Assembly: GCA_022749755.1 (NCBI GenBank)
Contig: CM040449.1
Span: 5,041,157 to 5,105,156 of the forward strand
DNA length: 64,000 bases
Source: Azadirachta indica
Lineage: Eukaryota > Streptophyta > Magnoliopsida > Sapindales > Meliaceae
Direction: 5' to 3'
A program made the position numbers and the translations under genes. Numbering within the stretch: the first letter of the stretch is position 1; each line of letters opens with the position of its first letter. Below, one piece after another: positions 1 to 12,628 of the stretch. The notes beneath the pieces are model-generated. The model saw only the letters and a list, made by a program, of their open reading frames with translations, was not told where the DNA came from and made no database searches.

Positions 1-2489
1 GAAATTAATAAGATTATAAGCTTCTCCCTCTTTTCTTGTTCATAATTATTCTTACAAAATTTATCTCCTTTTGTTATATAAGCCCTTTACCTTTCAACAA
101 AGTGGTATCAAAACTTATGTGTGAATGGCCATAGCAAGCAATAGAATGGCCCTCTTCTAAGTTCCAATGCTCATCAAGAGCAACTACAATAATTGGAGCA
201 TTAAGATAAAGGCTCTGCTAGGAGCTCAAAATATGTGGGAAGTTGTAGAGAAAGAGTTTGATGTGCTAAAAGATGATGCCACCCTTACTTAAGCTCAAAA
301 AGATTTTTTGAAGGATTTGAGGAAGAAAGACAAGAAAACTCTCTATCTCATCCATCAAGCATTTGATGAAGATGGTTTTAAGAAGATTTCAAATGCAACT
401 ACCTCCAAAGAAGTATGGTAGATGCTTCAAACTTCATACAAAGGTGTTGAAAGAGTGAAGAAGTTACGTTTTCAAACTCTACGAGGTAAGTTTAAATTTT
501 TATATATGAAAGAAAGTGAATCAATTTTTGAGTACTTTTCTAGAGTTTTAGTGGGTACTAATCAATTAAAAAGAAATGGAGAAAGCTTAAGTAATGTTCG
601 AATTATGGAGAAAATGGTATGACATCTTCAGCTTGGGCATTTTAATTTTGAAGGTTTGGAACTGTTATCCATGAAGAAAATGGTGAGAAGACTGCCTTGC
701 ATCAATCATTGTGATTAGCTATACGAAGAATATTTACTTGGGAAGCAATTTAGAATGAGGTTTCCAAAAGAGTATACTTTTAGAGCCAAGAAGCCATTCA
801 AACTCATACACACCTATGTATATGGTCCCATTAAGTCAAGTTCTCTAGATAACAGTAATTACTTCCTTTTCTTTATTAATAACTATTCAAGAAAAACATG
901 AGTATATTTTTTGAAAGAAAAATTCAAAGTTTTTAGCGTGTTCAAAAAGTTTAAAGCACTCGTAAAGAATGAAAGTTGATGCAAAATCAAGATCATGAGA
1001 TCCAATCGAGGAGGAGAATTTACTTCAAAAGAGTTTCAAGAGTTCTGTGAAGCAAATGAAATCTGCTGTCTTCTAACTATTTCGAGATCCCCCTAACAAA
1101 ATGGCATTGCTAAGAGGAAAAATAGAACCATTTTCGACATGGCACGAAGCATACTTCAGAGCAAGAAATTACCAAAATAATTTTGGGATGCAGCTGTAGC
1201 TTGTGTAGTGTATTTATCCAATCGACCTCCTACTCGAAGTGTGGGGAAAGACACAACAAAAAGCCTAACATTTCTCATTTAAGAGTTTTTAGAAGCATTG
1301 CTTATGCTCATGTGCCAAAAGAAGAAAGAAGTAAGCTCGATGATCAAAGTCAAAAGTTTGTTTTCATTGGTTATGAATCAAATTCAAAAGGATACAAGCT
1401 TTACAATCCAAGCAATAGGAAGACTATCATTAGTCGAGATGTGGAGTTTGATGAAGAAAGCTCATTGGAATAGGATGTTAAAGAAGAAGATTACAATCTC
1501 TTCCTTTACCTTGAAGATGAAGAAGTTACGAGAGACTCAACAATACAACAAGTGAGAGAAGTTCCAGAAGAGCTCGTTACTCCACCTACCTCACTAACAA
1601 TAGCTGCTCATTAAAACTCACCACTGTCATTTTTAGATGAAAAGAACACATCGCGCACAAGGAGTTTGGAAGAAGTTTACAAGGTAACGAAAAATCAAAA
1701 TGATTTAACTCTATTTTATCTTTCTACCAACTGTAAACAAGTAGGTTATAAAGATGCAATTCAAGACGAAAATGGAAAAAAGCCATGGATGAAGAAATAA
1801 AAGCCATCAAGAAAAATAATACGTGGGATCTTGCAACACTTTCTAAATTACAAAAGGGCAAATGGATCAATAAAGTGAAAAAGAATATGCTTGGTAATGT
1901 GAAGCAGTACAAAGCAGGATAAATGGCTAAATTCTACAATCAAAAGCATGGCATCAATTATAAAGAAAACTTTGCACCCGTTGCAAGATTTGACTTATTA
2001 TTTCCATGACGGCATCAAATAAATGGAAGAGTAACCAAATCAAATTTAAGCGAGGATGTTGGAAATTAAACTTGATTTGACTCAAAATAAATTGGGTTTG
2101 TAAGATTTGGGTCTAAAAATAGTATAACCCATTTTTTAGAAATTTATAAGGAAATATCTACATATGTATTCCATAAATATCTAGATATTTAGTAATAAAA
2201 ATGTAGATAAATGTAGTAAATATCTAGATATTTATAGTAAATATTTAGATATTATTATGAATATTTTTAGAAGAAGTTTTATAACCCTTAAATTAGATGT
2301 GTGTTGACATAATTTTAACTATTGGTTAATGCGATGTCATACTATAAATGGAGGTAAGTTCTTTCATTATTTGTCAAGTCAAAAATTAAAAAATTAATAA
2401 GATTGTAAGTTTCTCCCTTCTTTCTTATCCATAATTATTCTTAACAAATTTATTTATTTTTTGTTGTATATGCCCTCCACCTTCCAATA
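1..2489 (+). mobile_element. Decayed Ty1/copia LTR retrotransposon, internally deleted
   Basis: Window positions 1-99 match the end of the 3' LTR (about 2390-2489), so the 5' LTR is cut by the window edge. A tRNA-Met-type primer-binding site (TGGTATCA) follows at 103-110. A copia gag-like reading runs from about 125 to 650 with in-frame stops. The zinc knuckle and protease are missing, and gag joins directly to the pre-integrase region near 720-780. Integrase core remnants cover about 780-1480. The motif expected as S-D-R-G-G-E-F reads S-N-R-G-G-E-F near 1001-1021, so a catalytic Asp is lost. Only the first part of reverse transcriptase is present (about 1780-2010), ending near the P-V-A-R-F-D motif. 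A short purine stretch and the 3' LTR follow. The element is non-functional. The copia assignment rests on integrase lying before reverse transcriptase and on the motifs. Confidence 0.85.
2057..2489 (+). repeat. 3' LTR of the copia element
   Basis: This 433-bp segment begins TGTTGGAAATT after a short purine tract (AAGCGAGGA). Its last 100 bases are a direct repeat of the first 99 bases of the window. It is AT-rich, with repeated TAGATATTTA-like stretches at 2160-2260. The matching 5' LTR lies mostly outside the window, so age and target-site duplication cannot be judged here. Confidence 0.75.
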
Positions 2490-3297
2490 GTATATGAGTG
2501 GTCCGTAAGTATAAAATACAAATAAAACTATGTTTTATATGTCTAGCAATTCACTTCTTAATTATACACTCTTTTTATACTTTATATATTCGATAAGATT
2601 GGAATTCGGAAATGACATGAATAATTAAAATGCATTATACGTAACAAGCTTAAGTGTAAATAAGCTTAACGTAATTAATTATGACTGATGCCATCTAATC
2701 AATGGCTAGGTGGTAAGGAAGTATATTCAAATCTTACCAATTGGTTGAACTCTTTTCCATCTTTGTACGGGTATAATTTTCTTCAAGTGTGTATAAGAGT
2801 AGAAATCTCACTTGCTCCTATCAAAATTCTAACTATATTATAATGTTAATATTTAAAAAAAAAAAAAAAAGGTCATAATGCAGAGCAAATGATCTTGCAC
2901 ATGGTGCTGATTTCCTTATTATTAGACACTGAAAATCAAAGAATGAATTGATATGATGATCGATCAGCAGCTCATACGAAATTGGTTAAAAAAGCACTGT
3001 TCATTGAAATAATTAATTATTTCAATAGTTAGGTCATAATTTAAGATGTCAATCCTTCACTTCCTACTAACTTTACTATTCATTTAAAGTCGACAGAGAA
3101 AAATATATTTATTTATGAGATTTTAGTACAGATATGTTGAAACACAAACAGTCGACTCATGCATGCTCTCAGACATCAGATAGGACAGCTGCAACTTCCC
3201 ACGTAATAAGAATTAATAAAACCTTTAAAACAGCGAGATCAGAAACAAAGAAATTACATGGAAATTATATAATTAAAGGAATTAAAAAAAAAATTGG
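2490..3297. other. AT-rich intergenic spacer, no gene seen
   Basis: Low-complexity AT-rich DNA with an A-run near 2855-2872. I see no reading frame resembling a known protein, no RNA gene and no clear repeat boundary beyond the adjacent LTR. Confidence 0.5.
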
Positions 3298-3625
3298 TCT
3301 ACTTGATAGTGTAACCAAATTGGGCATAGCATATATATTTGACAAGCTCATTGACTTCATCCTCGTTTATATATCCATATACATATCTTCATTATCATCT
3401 GCATATTGAAGTGCTCTATTGGCACTCGAGGAAGGAATAAGAGCTCCAAAATATTTAAAAGCGTACGTGTTTAAGCTCCTGCTGGCTAAGGCGACGGTCT
3501 CCGTACGTTCTCGTCATCATAGCGCCAAAAGACGCCTTTTAACTGCTCTTTATACGAGATATACGCCGTCCGGTCATTCGGTTTTGTATCAACTCTTCTA
3601 CCTGAGCCTCCGCGACGATTATTAG
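3298..3625 (-). pseudogene. Relic of a small two-EF-hand calcium-binding protein gene
   Basis: Read on the minus strand, this segment aligns by eye with the two EF-hand genes at 5633-5926 and 8198-8470. The N-terminal part keeps an E-Q-L-K-G-V-F-W-R-Y helix, then D-D-E-N, a frameshift, and G-D-R-R-L-S-Q-Q-E-L-K from the first calcium loop, followed by a stop. The second hand keeps N-R-A-L-Q-Y-A-D-D-N-E-D, then a further frameshift, G-Y-I-N-E-D-E-V-N-E-L-V and a tail resembling the paralogue's Y-A-P-R-W-G-L. At least two frameshifts and several stops make it non-coding. It is the third and most decayed member of a local tandem family. The exact 5' limit is uncertain. Confidence 0.7.
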
Positions 3626-3969
3626 CGGTCACGTTTTGGTTTTCAGATATATATTATGGAAGGAGAAACGTACGTAAATGGCCTTAATTGATTACTAGTT
3701 TTTGTTTATTTGTATGGTGTAGTATTAATTTATATATATATGGATCCTCTTGAGTCTTCTTCTGTACACCTTTTCCTAATTATTCTAACTTATCTTCGAG
3801 TGAAGTGATTTATTATATTATTACATATTATACGGTTAAAAGTGTGATGAATACGTCTGATGCTTACGCCAAGTAGACGTCCGTGTACAAGTGAAATATA
3901 CAACTACAAGAACCACACACACCATGCAGTTAAGTGCTGTCATTAAACTCTTGGCAATTGGCATGCATC

Positions 3970-4004
<35 letters not shown>

Positions 4005-5632
4005 GTATGAATGAATATGAAACCGTTTTCCAAAAGTAGAAAACGAGAACCTTACATTGTATCTGAAGGGATCGAGCTACTTGATTATTAGAGATTCAAA
4101 ACACTCAAATAATTGCATGCATGCCAAATTCAGATAACGCAAATATATATCGAAGTATTATTGAATCATGTCTCAAAATCATTACTGTTTTGCTGATCGA
4201 AGCCAGTAATGCCCATAAGTGTATATAAATATATCCAATTAATACAAAGTGGATAGGTAAGTCTCCACGTTGAAGGAATAATTTGCCACCGGCATAAAAT
4301 AAGGGTAAAGAGATTGGTCAAAAGTTTGGGAATAACAACTTTACCAAAAGATAAATTAACATTTTATATTTAGTTAATTTGGTGACCCGCCAAGCTAATA
4401 GTTTAATTTTAATTTTTAATATTTAAATTTTAATGCTAGGATATCAACATGTATTAAAGATGACCAATATGTATCAGCAACCTGCAGCCTCGAGTTCATT
4501 AACTAAAATGTTACTTATCAATTATTTTAAATAACTTATATATTGAGATAAAACTAAACAAACAACTAGGAATGATCCAACTACAGTACGGATTATTGTC
4601 TGGAATTGAATTAATTATAGCAGACAAATTAATAAAATTAAGAATATAATAACAGAAACGAAAAACTGCTTTCACGACAGTCGAGTGCGCGCTGCTTTTG
4701 TTGTATATATGTCTTCCATTAACCTAACACGATGTATTCCATTGTCTATTACCCTATTTGCAATTACAAGTGTGTTAAGAGACAAACTGCATCCAAGATG
4801 GAAGAATTGGGCGTTTGGAATTGTAATCGAAGTACGAATCAATATTCTAATTTAAAATTAATAAACACTTAATATAAAGAGATTCAAATATCATATATAT
4901 TTGTTTAGACCCTGTTAATTAAAATTGTTTACGAAGAATATATACGAATTATTAGACGTACAATTTGAACAAATATCCATATTTAGTTTCTTTCCATATA
5001 TATATATATATATATAGCAGTTTTTTGTGATCAATTTATCTTAATATTTTGTTCCATTAATTTGATTATCGATCGGATTTAATGAATTTCATAATCACTC
5101 TCTTTTAATTTTCATAACAATATCACGAGAAGGTGTTGACTGTTCCCGCCAGTAAAAAGTTGTAATATATTAATACGAAAAACATAAATGGTATGGTATA
5201 ATGAAATTTAGGAAAAAAAATTGTTTTGAAATTTGAAATATTGAATATCATATACATCACCCTCAGAAATGGGGCATCAAAGAATTCTGATAGATTTTAA
5301 ATCCTACACAGAGTAAGTATTAGCTAGGAACAAAGAGCTAGCTAAACAGGCTGTTAAAGTCACCGGCAAAGCCAAGAAGCGGACAGAAGGGTCGAATTGA
5401 CGCACGGCCAGTCCAATGAATACTATATATGGAAGAGGATATTACATGGCTAGCTATTTCGAAGAATTCCTAATTAATTTCTCCAACAATCCCTGAAAGA
5501 AAAGAAAACCGCCGATCGAGGACTATTAATTAATATCATCAAGCGTACGTAGCAATTGAGTAATTAAAATAGACTGCAAAATATTACTTATTTCATAATT
5601 AAAATACCTACACATATAACATTATATTGCAC
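3626..5632. other. AT-rich spacer between EF-hand relic and EF-hand gene
   Basis: No gene recognised. It holds a (TA)n/(GTAT)n microsatellite at about 3969-4008 and another (TA)n run near 4999-5017. Confidence 0.5.
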
Positions 5633-5926
5633 TCAAAATATATACAATAAATACTTACTGTTTGATAATCCCCATTTACTAGCATAAATGACGAGCTGAT
5701 TAATCTCAACGTCATCAATATATCCGTCTTCATTAACATCGGCATGGCGAAGCGCACGTTTGGCTCTGAAGCCGCTGAAATTCAATCCTAGGTTTTGGAA
5801 GGCTAGCTTGACCTCGTTCCTCCGTAATCTGCCGTCTTTGTTGGTGGCATATCTCTTCAGATACCATTTCAGCTGCTCCTCTGCTGGAGTCAAGCCCATA
5901 CCACCCTTTGGGACCCAAATAGGCAT
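5633..5926 (-). CDS. Small two-EF-hand calcium-binding protein (calmodulin-like), possibly spliced at its 3' end
   Basis: A 97-residue reading with two EF-hand units, the size of short calmodulin-like/polcalcin-type calcium sensors. Such proteins bind Ca2+ and change conformation to signal to partners in the cytosol. Loop 1 (residues 27-38, A-T-N-K-D-G-R-L-R-R-N-E) starts with Ala where Asp is normal, so it probably binds Ca2+ poorly. Loop 2 (63-74, D-V-N-E-D-G-Y-I-D-D-V-E) is canonical. The start is the Met opening M-P-I-W-V, matching M-P-I-Y-V in the paralogue at 8198-8470. After K-W-G-L-S-N the sequence GTAAGTAT is a good splice donor, so the last nine residues may be intron read-through and a downstream exon may exist. 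The partner and pathway are unknown. Confidence 0.7.
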   Translation of the reverse strand: MPIWVPKGGMGLTPAEEQLKWYLKRYATNKDGRLRRNEVKLAFQNLGLNFSGFRAKRALRHADVNEDGYIDDVEINQLVIYASKWGLSNSKYLLYIF

Positions 5927-8197
5927 CGATCGATCGCTAGCTAGCTGCTGATCAACTTCTTGTTTGTACTGTTTCTAGTTAATTAATATATACGTTGATC
6001 AGCTGCTGCTGCTGGGATATATATGTGTTCTGCAATGCAAATGAAGCAAGTGAAGGTTTCTATTATATACTGATCGAACGACAAATATATCGATGGGCGC
6101 ATATATAAAATGTAAAGAATATATGCGACTTCCTTTCCGCCATTCATACCAATTGATTAATCCTCGTTCGCTTTAGTTTAATTAAGGATTAATTGTAATT
6201 ATAATATTATATATAATATATATAATATATTCTAATTTAAAATTAAATTTTATAGCTGTAGCTAGGTAGCTAGCTAGCTGATGGAAATTAAGAAAGTTAT
6301 TCCACATAAAACATAGGGAATGCATGTTTTCAATTGCTGTAAATTTTGAATCAAGTTAGCCGCGAGGTTCTCTGCACCAAAATATGCAGTGTATTTAATT
6401 AATCATATACGCTTTTCCATCGTAGCTAGGAATTAAATTACGAGAGATCAATGGCTTCAAAAAGAACAAGGCCGCACTTGCCGGCCGGTTGTCATAATTT
6501 ATATAGTATTTCTGACCGTGCCTGTTGCCTAATATATATAAATTAATATTGATTACGCAGCTTAATACTTGTACACTGAACCTGTAATTGATTGAACTTT
6601 CTACGGTGTTGATCAGGTCTTAATCAAACTTTCGAAAATGTTATTCTAAAGTTCCAATTTAGAGTGCGGGGCTTTACCTATTTTCTTTTGTTTTATTGCG
6701 TGGTCCTTAATAATGTGAAAGTGTTGATAATCATGGACGAAACAATTGACCAAAAAGAGAGATCACAGGAAAGGTTAGCAGAATTTTAAAATATATATAC
6801 ATGCATAGAGAGAGATGTGTCCTGAGAATCAAAGCCAATAGGAAGACCCCACGAAATGTCTAGAATAAACTTACTGTTATTAGTCCAAATGCCACGTCTC
6901 CATTAAAGTTCAACCTTATAGGTAAAAGCAATGTGCGTATTGCCTTTATTTGGTATTTGGATGCCTAAGAAACATAACAGCAAATTTATTAAGGATACAT
7001 GTAGTATTATTTCTTTCTAGACGAGGAATGAAAGATTCAATTTTTCATGTTATAAATTTCGCTCAAATTATATGCAGACTTCTACAAAAAGCATTCGACT
7101 CTTATTAGATTTTTAACCTAGCACAGCACGGGTAAATATATGATTTATATTAATACTCTCAAATAATATATTTAATATATTTTTTTGGTACAATAGCTGT
7201 GATATGTATTAAAAACTTATAATCTTCAATATTAGTTAACAAATGTGATGGAGTTCCAATATTAAATATCAGTGTTTACACAGATTTTTTTTAACTTTGT
7301 TTTTAATGTTATGTGAAATTCAGTAATATCAAACATCTATATATCCTAAACATCTGTCATATAACTTATATATGAAAAAATATTAAAATTTAAACAAGTT
7401 CTTGAATCTTTATTACTAATAAATCTTTAGGTGAGCTTTTAGATGGTTTTTAATTCAATAAAATTTTACATTTATAGTTATATTTTCCTTTCGGAAGAAG
7501 TTAATATATCCGACCATGCTATGATTAATCTTTTCCTTTTGATAAAAATCTTATAATTGAAATAGAAGGCATTCATAAAGTTGTGGTTTATCTCATATTA
7601 GCTTTGTTCCCGCACATAAAGTCATTAAGTTGACATAACTATCTCTAATACTCTTCCAATTTGTACAAGTTTTTGTTTAGCAAATTTCAAGGATATAATA
7701 CACATGTAGGATTAATATTAGTCCGAAAATTAAAAAAACAAAATTGCCACTTTGCATGGTTATGTGGCTAAATAATATATATAAGAAATTATACAAGATC
7801 TCTTCAGAGTAGCCCGATATTAAAATTAGGTAATTTATAGATGTGATTAAGAACAATTTGAAAAAGCTATTAAAACATTTATTTGAATATATAACTGATG
7901 ATACAAAAAATATATAGAAAACACTAAAGATGTGTAAAAAATTACGGAGAAAAAATAAAGACAAAAGAAATTAGAAACCTTATCTTCAACGATCGACAGG
8001 ATCGATCAAGTAGGAGCTCCACCACCTCATGAGCTAGCTTGCTCGTAAATCACATATTTATTTTATTTTAGTAGGACGCGATATATATGATTGTATTAGC
8101 TACGGTTAGCATAGCAGTAGTTAATAAATGGAGCTTTATCAATTATTAAAGCATATATCGTAGAACATCGTATGTATTCTTAATATATTATAGCTAG
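5927..8197. other. AT-rich spacer containing the promoter of the 5633-5926 gene
   Basis: No second gene seen. AT-rich palindromic stretch at about 6196-6232. The first few hundred bases above 5926 must hold the promoter of the minus-strand EF-hand gene, but I could not fix a TATA box. Confidence 0.45.
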
Positions 8198-8470
8198 CTA
8201 GGTTATAGTTAATCCCCATCTAGGGGCATAAGAGATAAGCTCCTTCATCTCATCTTTGCTACTAATGAAGCCATCTTCGTTAGTATCGGCATGATGCAGA
8301 GCTTTTCTGGCTCGAAAGCTACTAAAATGTGAACCTAAGCTTTGGAAGGCAGCTTTAAGCTCTTTCCTGCTTAACCTGCCATCCCCATCTATATCATATC
8401 TATTCAAAATACCCTTCAAATGTTCTTCTGATAGTGCAACATTGCCATTTCCGCGTACATAGATTGGCAT
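8198..8470 (-). CDS. Small two-EF-hand calcium-binding protein (calmodulin-like)
   Basis: A complete 90-residue single-exon reading, paralogous along its whole length to the gene at 5633-5926. EF-hand 1 loop at residues 26-37 (D-I-D-G-D-G-R-L-S-R-K-E) is canonical, with Asp at positions 1, 3 and 5 and Glu at 12. EF-hand 2 loop at 62-73 (D-T-N-E-D-G-F-I-S-S-K-D) has Asp rather than Glu at position 12 and an extra residue before E74 compared with the paralogue, which may weaken binding. There is no signal peptide or membrane segment, so a cytosolic or nuclear calcium sensor is likely. The two copies keep different intact loops: loop 1 here, loop 2 in the other. A polcalcin-like role is possible, but I cannot assign a target. 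Confidence 0.8.
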   Translation of the reverse strand: MPIYVRGNGNVALSEEHLKGILNRYDIDGDGRLSRKELKAAFQSLGSHFSSFRARKALHHADTNEDGFISSKDEMKELISYAPRWGLTIT

Positions 8471-8966
8471 CTTGATGTTTAATATATTACATTATTGTAA
8501 TTTTATATATATTAATTTCTGTGGTGTGTATGTAATGAATATTTCGAATGAGCAAGAGACCATAAGAAATGGGAAAGAGCTTCTTCGATTTATAATGGGA
8601 AAAAGTTGCCATCGAGAATTAATTCGAGATATATATCATATATATGTATAATAATAATATATTAACGTATTAAAATACGACTTTGAGTATAAACATTGGC
8701 CTGGCCGTGGAAAACCAATACAGAACCTTAATAACTAGGCAAGAAGGCACGTCTCAAACTGAATACTTGAAACTTGTACTTATTAATTAATTAAAGAAAA
8801 CATATATTAATCAAAGAATTGATTAATGCAGAATAAATTCAGATACAATAGTAATTAATAATATCCTTGCTGATGCTAGAAATTTTTTTTTGCTTCATTG
8901 ATAAGCAATAGAGATCGAGGTCTTGTCTTTGCCAAGTAAATGAAGGTAATTAAATAAAATCAAAAC
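8471..8966. other. Spacer between EF-hand gene and gypsy element
   Basis: AT-rich, no gene seen. It includes the upstream region of the minus-strand gene ending at 8470. Confidence 0.4.
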
Positions 8967-8971
8967 GCACA

Positions 8972-9305
8972 TAACATAGTGCGAAAGTGATACTAGATTT
9001 CTCTAGTGTACGTCTTAAATAATTAAGAATAAAGCTTTCAAAGAAAATAAATAACCCACGAAGGAAAAGATAAATAACTCACAAAGAGAATAATTGAAAA
9101 AATATATTATTGAATAAATGAATTGATTATATTGAATGACAAAACCTATTATTGTATATATCCTAAATCTAAAAGAAAAAAGGATTCTTGTGAAAAAGGA
9201 ATTTAATAATGAAATAATAACTTAATACTATCTAAACAAAACAAATAAAATAAGAATCATAATAAAATAAAAATTCCTAATAGCTCTAGTATTGCTCATA
9301 CATTA
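8972..9305 (-). repeat. 3' LTR of the gypsy element (left copy)
   Basis: A 334-bp direct repeat of 14637-14975. Its termini have drifted from TGATGTAG...CTACATCA to TAACATAG...ATACATTA. Divergence from the right LTR is visible throughout, pointing to an old insertion. Confidence 0.8.
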
Positions 9306-9339
9306 GTTCTCCTCCTCTTAGAAAAAAAACTCGTCCTCG

Positions 9340-12300
9340 AGTTGGTCAAAGTATAAATCTGGTTCATGGTATTCGTATAAATCTTGAACATTAAGGTTTT
9401 AGAAATTCCATAACTTTCTAGTAGATCAACGATATAGGCATTATCATTAATCTTTTGAAGCATGTGAAATGGACCAATTTTCTTCTGCTTGAGCTTGTTG
9501 TATTCCCCAACTAGAAGTCATTTCCTATTCAAATAAGGCATCACGAAATTATCCACATTAAATATCTTGAACCTTTTACACTTGTTAATGGTATACTTGT
9601 ATTTTGCAGTAGACTCCTCTAACTTTTTCTTGAATTCTCCATAGATATTGATCACTTTATCAATCAAGTGATCGATACTCATCCCAGGTAACTTTGTAAA
9701 GGAACTAGGTCTAGAATATGCAAAGGAAGGCAAATATAAACAACTTCAAATAGAGATTGACCACTGAAATTGTTGGGCATGTTGTTGTAAGCAAATTCCA
9801 CGTGCGATAGGACATTATCTCATTGCCTTGGGTGTTTTTTAATCAAAGATCGTAAAAATATTGCTCAATGTGCGACCAGTGACTTCAGTTTGCTCATTTG
9901 ATTGTGAATGACAAGTGTTACTAAATTGCAAAGTTGTATCAAGTCTTTTCTACAAGGTGCTCCAAAAATGGCTAAGAAATTTGTTATCACAATCAGATAT
10001 TATTGTCTTTGACAACTCATGAAGACAAACAATCTCACGAAAGAACAATTGAGCAATATAAGTAGCGTTTGATGTTTTCATGCATGGAATGAAATGAGCC
10101 ATTTTAAAAAAATGATCAATAACAATAAAGATAAAATCTGAACCTCATTGTGTCCGCGATAACCTCAAAATAAAATTCATGGATAAATCTTCCCAAGGAG
10201 CATCAGGAATAAGAAGTGGTGTGTAGAGTCCAGTATTCTGAGCTTGTCTTTTTGTAGTCTAGCATGTATAATAATACTTAATAAACTTCTTAACGTCATA
10301 CTTTAGGTGTGGCTAAAAATAACGAGCTTCCACTAATGAAATGGTTTTGTCACATTCTATATGTCCTCCTAATCCTCTTGCGTGTATTTCTTAAATGATG
10401 TGATCTCTGAGTGATTCTCGAGGTATACATAAGTAATTTTCAAAGAGCAAATAACCATAATGTATTTGATGTTTACTAGAGATTCTAGTAATGCACTTTT
10501 GCCATTCATCTTTAAAATCTTCATCTTCTGCATATAAATCTTTTAAATAATCAAACCTAATGATTTCAATTTGGAAAGTGGTCAGCAACGTGGCTCGATG
10601 ACTCAATGCATTAGCAACCTTGTTCAATTGGTCAAATTTGTACTTGAGAAAAAAAGTAAATCTTGGGATTTACACAATCCATTTTGTATGCATCCAATTT
10701 ATCTTCGAGAAGTTGTTGAGATACTTGAGTGCTTAATGATCTGTATTGAGGATGAATTCCTTCTGCACTAAGTATTGTTCCCATTATTATAATGTACGAA
10801 CAATTGCATATAATTCTTATTTATAAGTTGTCCACTTTTGTCATGTTTTACTAAGTTTCTCACTAAAAAAGGCTATGCGTTTCGATTTCTAAGATAAAAC
10901 AGCTCCAATTCCTACTCTTGAGGCATCACAATCAATTTAAAAAATCTTTCCAATATCTGGTAACGCAAGAACTAGGGCACTTGTCAGCTTCTCCTTCAAA
11001 ACTACAAAACTCTGTTCCCTTTAATCATTCTAAACAAATTGTTTTTGTTTCAAACAGTAGGTGAAAGGCGTGGTAATGGTGCTAAAGTTTTTCACGAATT
11101 GCCTATAAAATGTTGCAAGTCCATGAAAGCTTTGAACTTCAGATATAAATTTTGGCATAGGCCACTCACGAATAGTTTTCACCTTCTCTTGATCTACTTT
11201 AATTCCTTTGGAGCTTACAACAAAGTCTAAGAAGATTAAGCTGTCAGTCATGAAACTATATTTCTTCAAATTCACATACAATTAGCTCTTTTGGAGTACC
11301 CTAAAAACTTCTGTCATATATCGTAGATATTCTTCCTCACTCTAGTTATAGATTAAAATATCATTAAAATAAACAACAACAAACTTTCCAATGAAAGGCT
11401 GGAATACCTAATTCATTAATCTCATAAAAGTACTCGGCACATTAAACAGACCAAAAGGCATGGCTAACCATTCATATAATCCCTCATATGTCTTGAAAGT
11501 TGTTTTTATTCATTACTAAGGCGAATACGAATTTGATGTTATCTACTTCGTAGGTCTATTTTAAAAAATAGTTTTTATCCTCCCAACCTATCAAACATAT
11601 CATCAAGTTGAGGAATGAAAAATCTATATCGTACTATAATCTTGTTAATGGCTCAATTACCAATACACATTCTCCAACTTCCATTTTTCTTTGAGGTTAG
11701 AAGTATGGGTATGGCAACAGGGCTTATACTCTTTCATATCGCGCTTTTCTTGAAGAGAACTTTGACTTGTTTTTGCAAAATCGAATATTTTTAGGACTTA
11801 TACGATAGTGTGGCAACTTTAGTAAATTTGCTCGTAGAACAAGGTTAATATAGTGTTGAATATCCTTCAAAGGTGGCAATCCAGCTAGTAACTCTTCTAG
11901 GACAACATTTTTGAACTCTGATAGTAGACATTGAACTTGTTCAGGTATATTTGTTAAGTAGAAACTTTCTTTGGTAACAAGAGAAGGTTCTTTTCGACCT
12001 TTGAACTTGCTAGATTATTTATTTGCTTCATTGGTGCAAGAATAATCTTCAAGTTATCGTGGTAGAAAGTCTATGTATTGCTCCTACCATTATGTATTGT
12101 ATTCAAGTTGAATTGCCATGGATGACCAAGTAACATTTGGTAAGCATTCATATTAACAACATTACATAGCACCTCATTTTTGTATTTGTCGATGGAGAAA
12201 GGAATTCTACATTGCTCTATCACCTTAGTTTCGCCAATGTCTTTGATCCAGCCAATAAGATATAGGGTAGGATGTGGTTGGGTTGGTAGTAGCAGCTTGT

Positions 12301-12350
12301 CTACCATAGTATTTGATACTATGTTTTCGTGACTCCTACTATCAATGATA
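9340..12350 (-). pseudogene. Gypsy pol remnants: protease, reverse transcriptase, RNase H, integrase
   Basis: Broken polyprotein read on the minus strand. The protease region has I-D-S-G-S near 12340 and the downstream L-L-G-H-P-W-Q motif at about 12110. The reverse transcriptase active site at 11360-11365 reads F-N-D-I instead of F-D-D-I, so one catalytic Asp is lost. The thumb region G-I-K-V-D-Q-E-K-V lies near 11200. The segment 10391-10627 covers the end of RNase H (N-K-V-A-N-A-L-S-H-R) and the zinc-binding integrase start. The integrase core keeps S-D-C-D-N-K-F near 9985. The segment 9518-9733 is the integrase C-terminal part. Stops separate these pieces, so no functional protein is expected. 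Confidence 0.85.
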
Positions 12351-12586
12351 AGATCATAAACCCGTTGATTGATTGTACACCTGGTTTTAAAAATATTATG
12401 TCACTACACATCTTCCTCATTTTTTGGAGTGTACATTAATCATCTTGTCACCAAGGAAACCTCTTCACCTTCATAGGTGAGCTTTTCTAGTTCTTCTTTT
12501 TCTTCCTCGCACTCTTAATCTCTTTAATAGATTTTTTCTTCAAGGTGATCATCATGTGTAGCCAAATGCACTGTTTTGTGTTTAGT

Positions 12587-12628
12587 ACATTGATTGAAGT
12601 AATGATCTATCTTTCTACATCAATAACA
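12587..12628 (-). pseudogene. CCHC zinc knuckle of gypsy gag
   Basis: Minus-strand reading C-Y-stop-C-R-K-I-D-H-Y-F-N-Q-C. It fits the retroelement nucleocapsid spacing C-x2-C-x4-H-x4-C, with an in-frame stop inside the first pair. It marks the end of gag. Confidence 0.75.

Noticed and set aside
3419..3625. 68-residue plus-strand reading
   Set aside because: It is the opposite strand of a decayed EF-hand gene; the minus-strand similarity explains the sequence.
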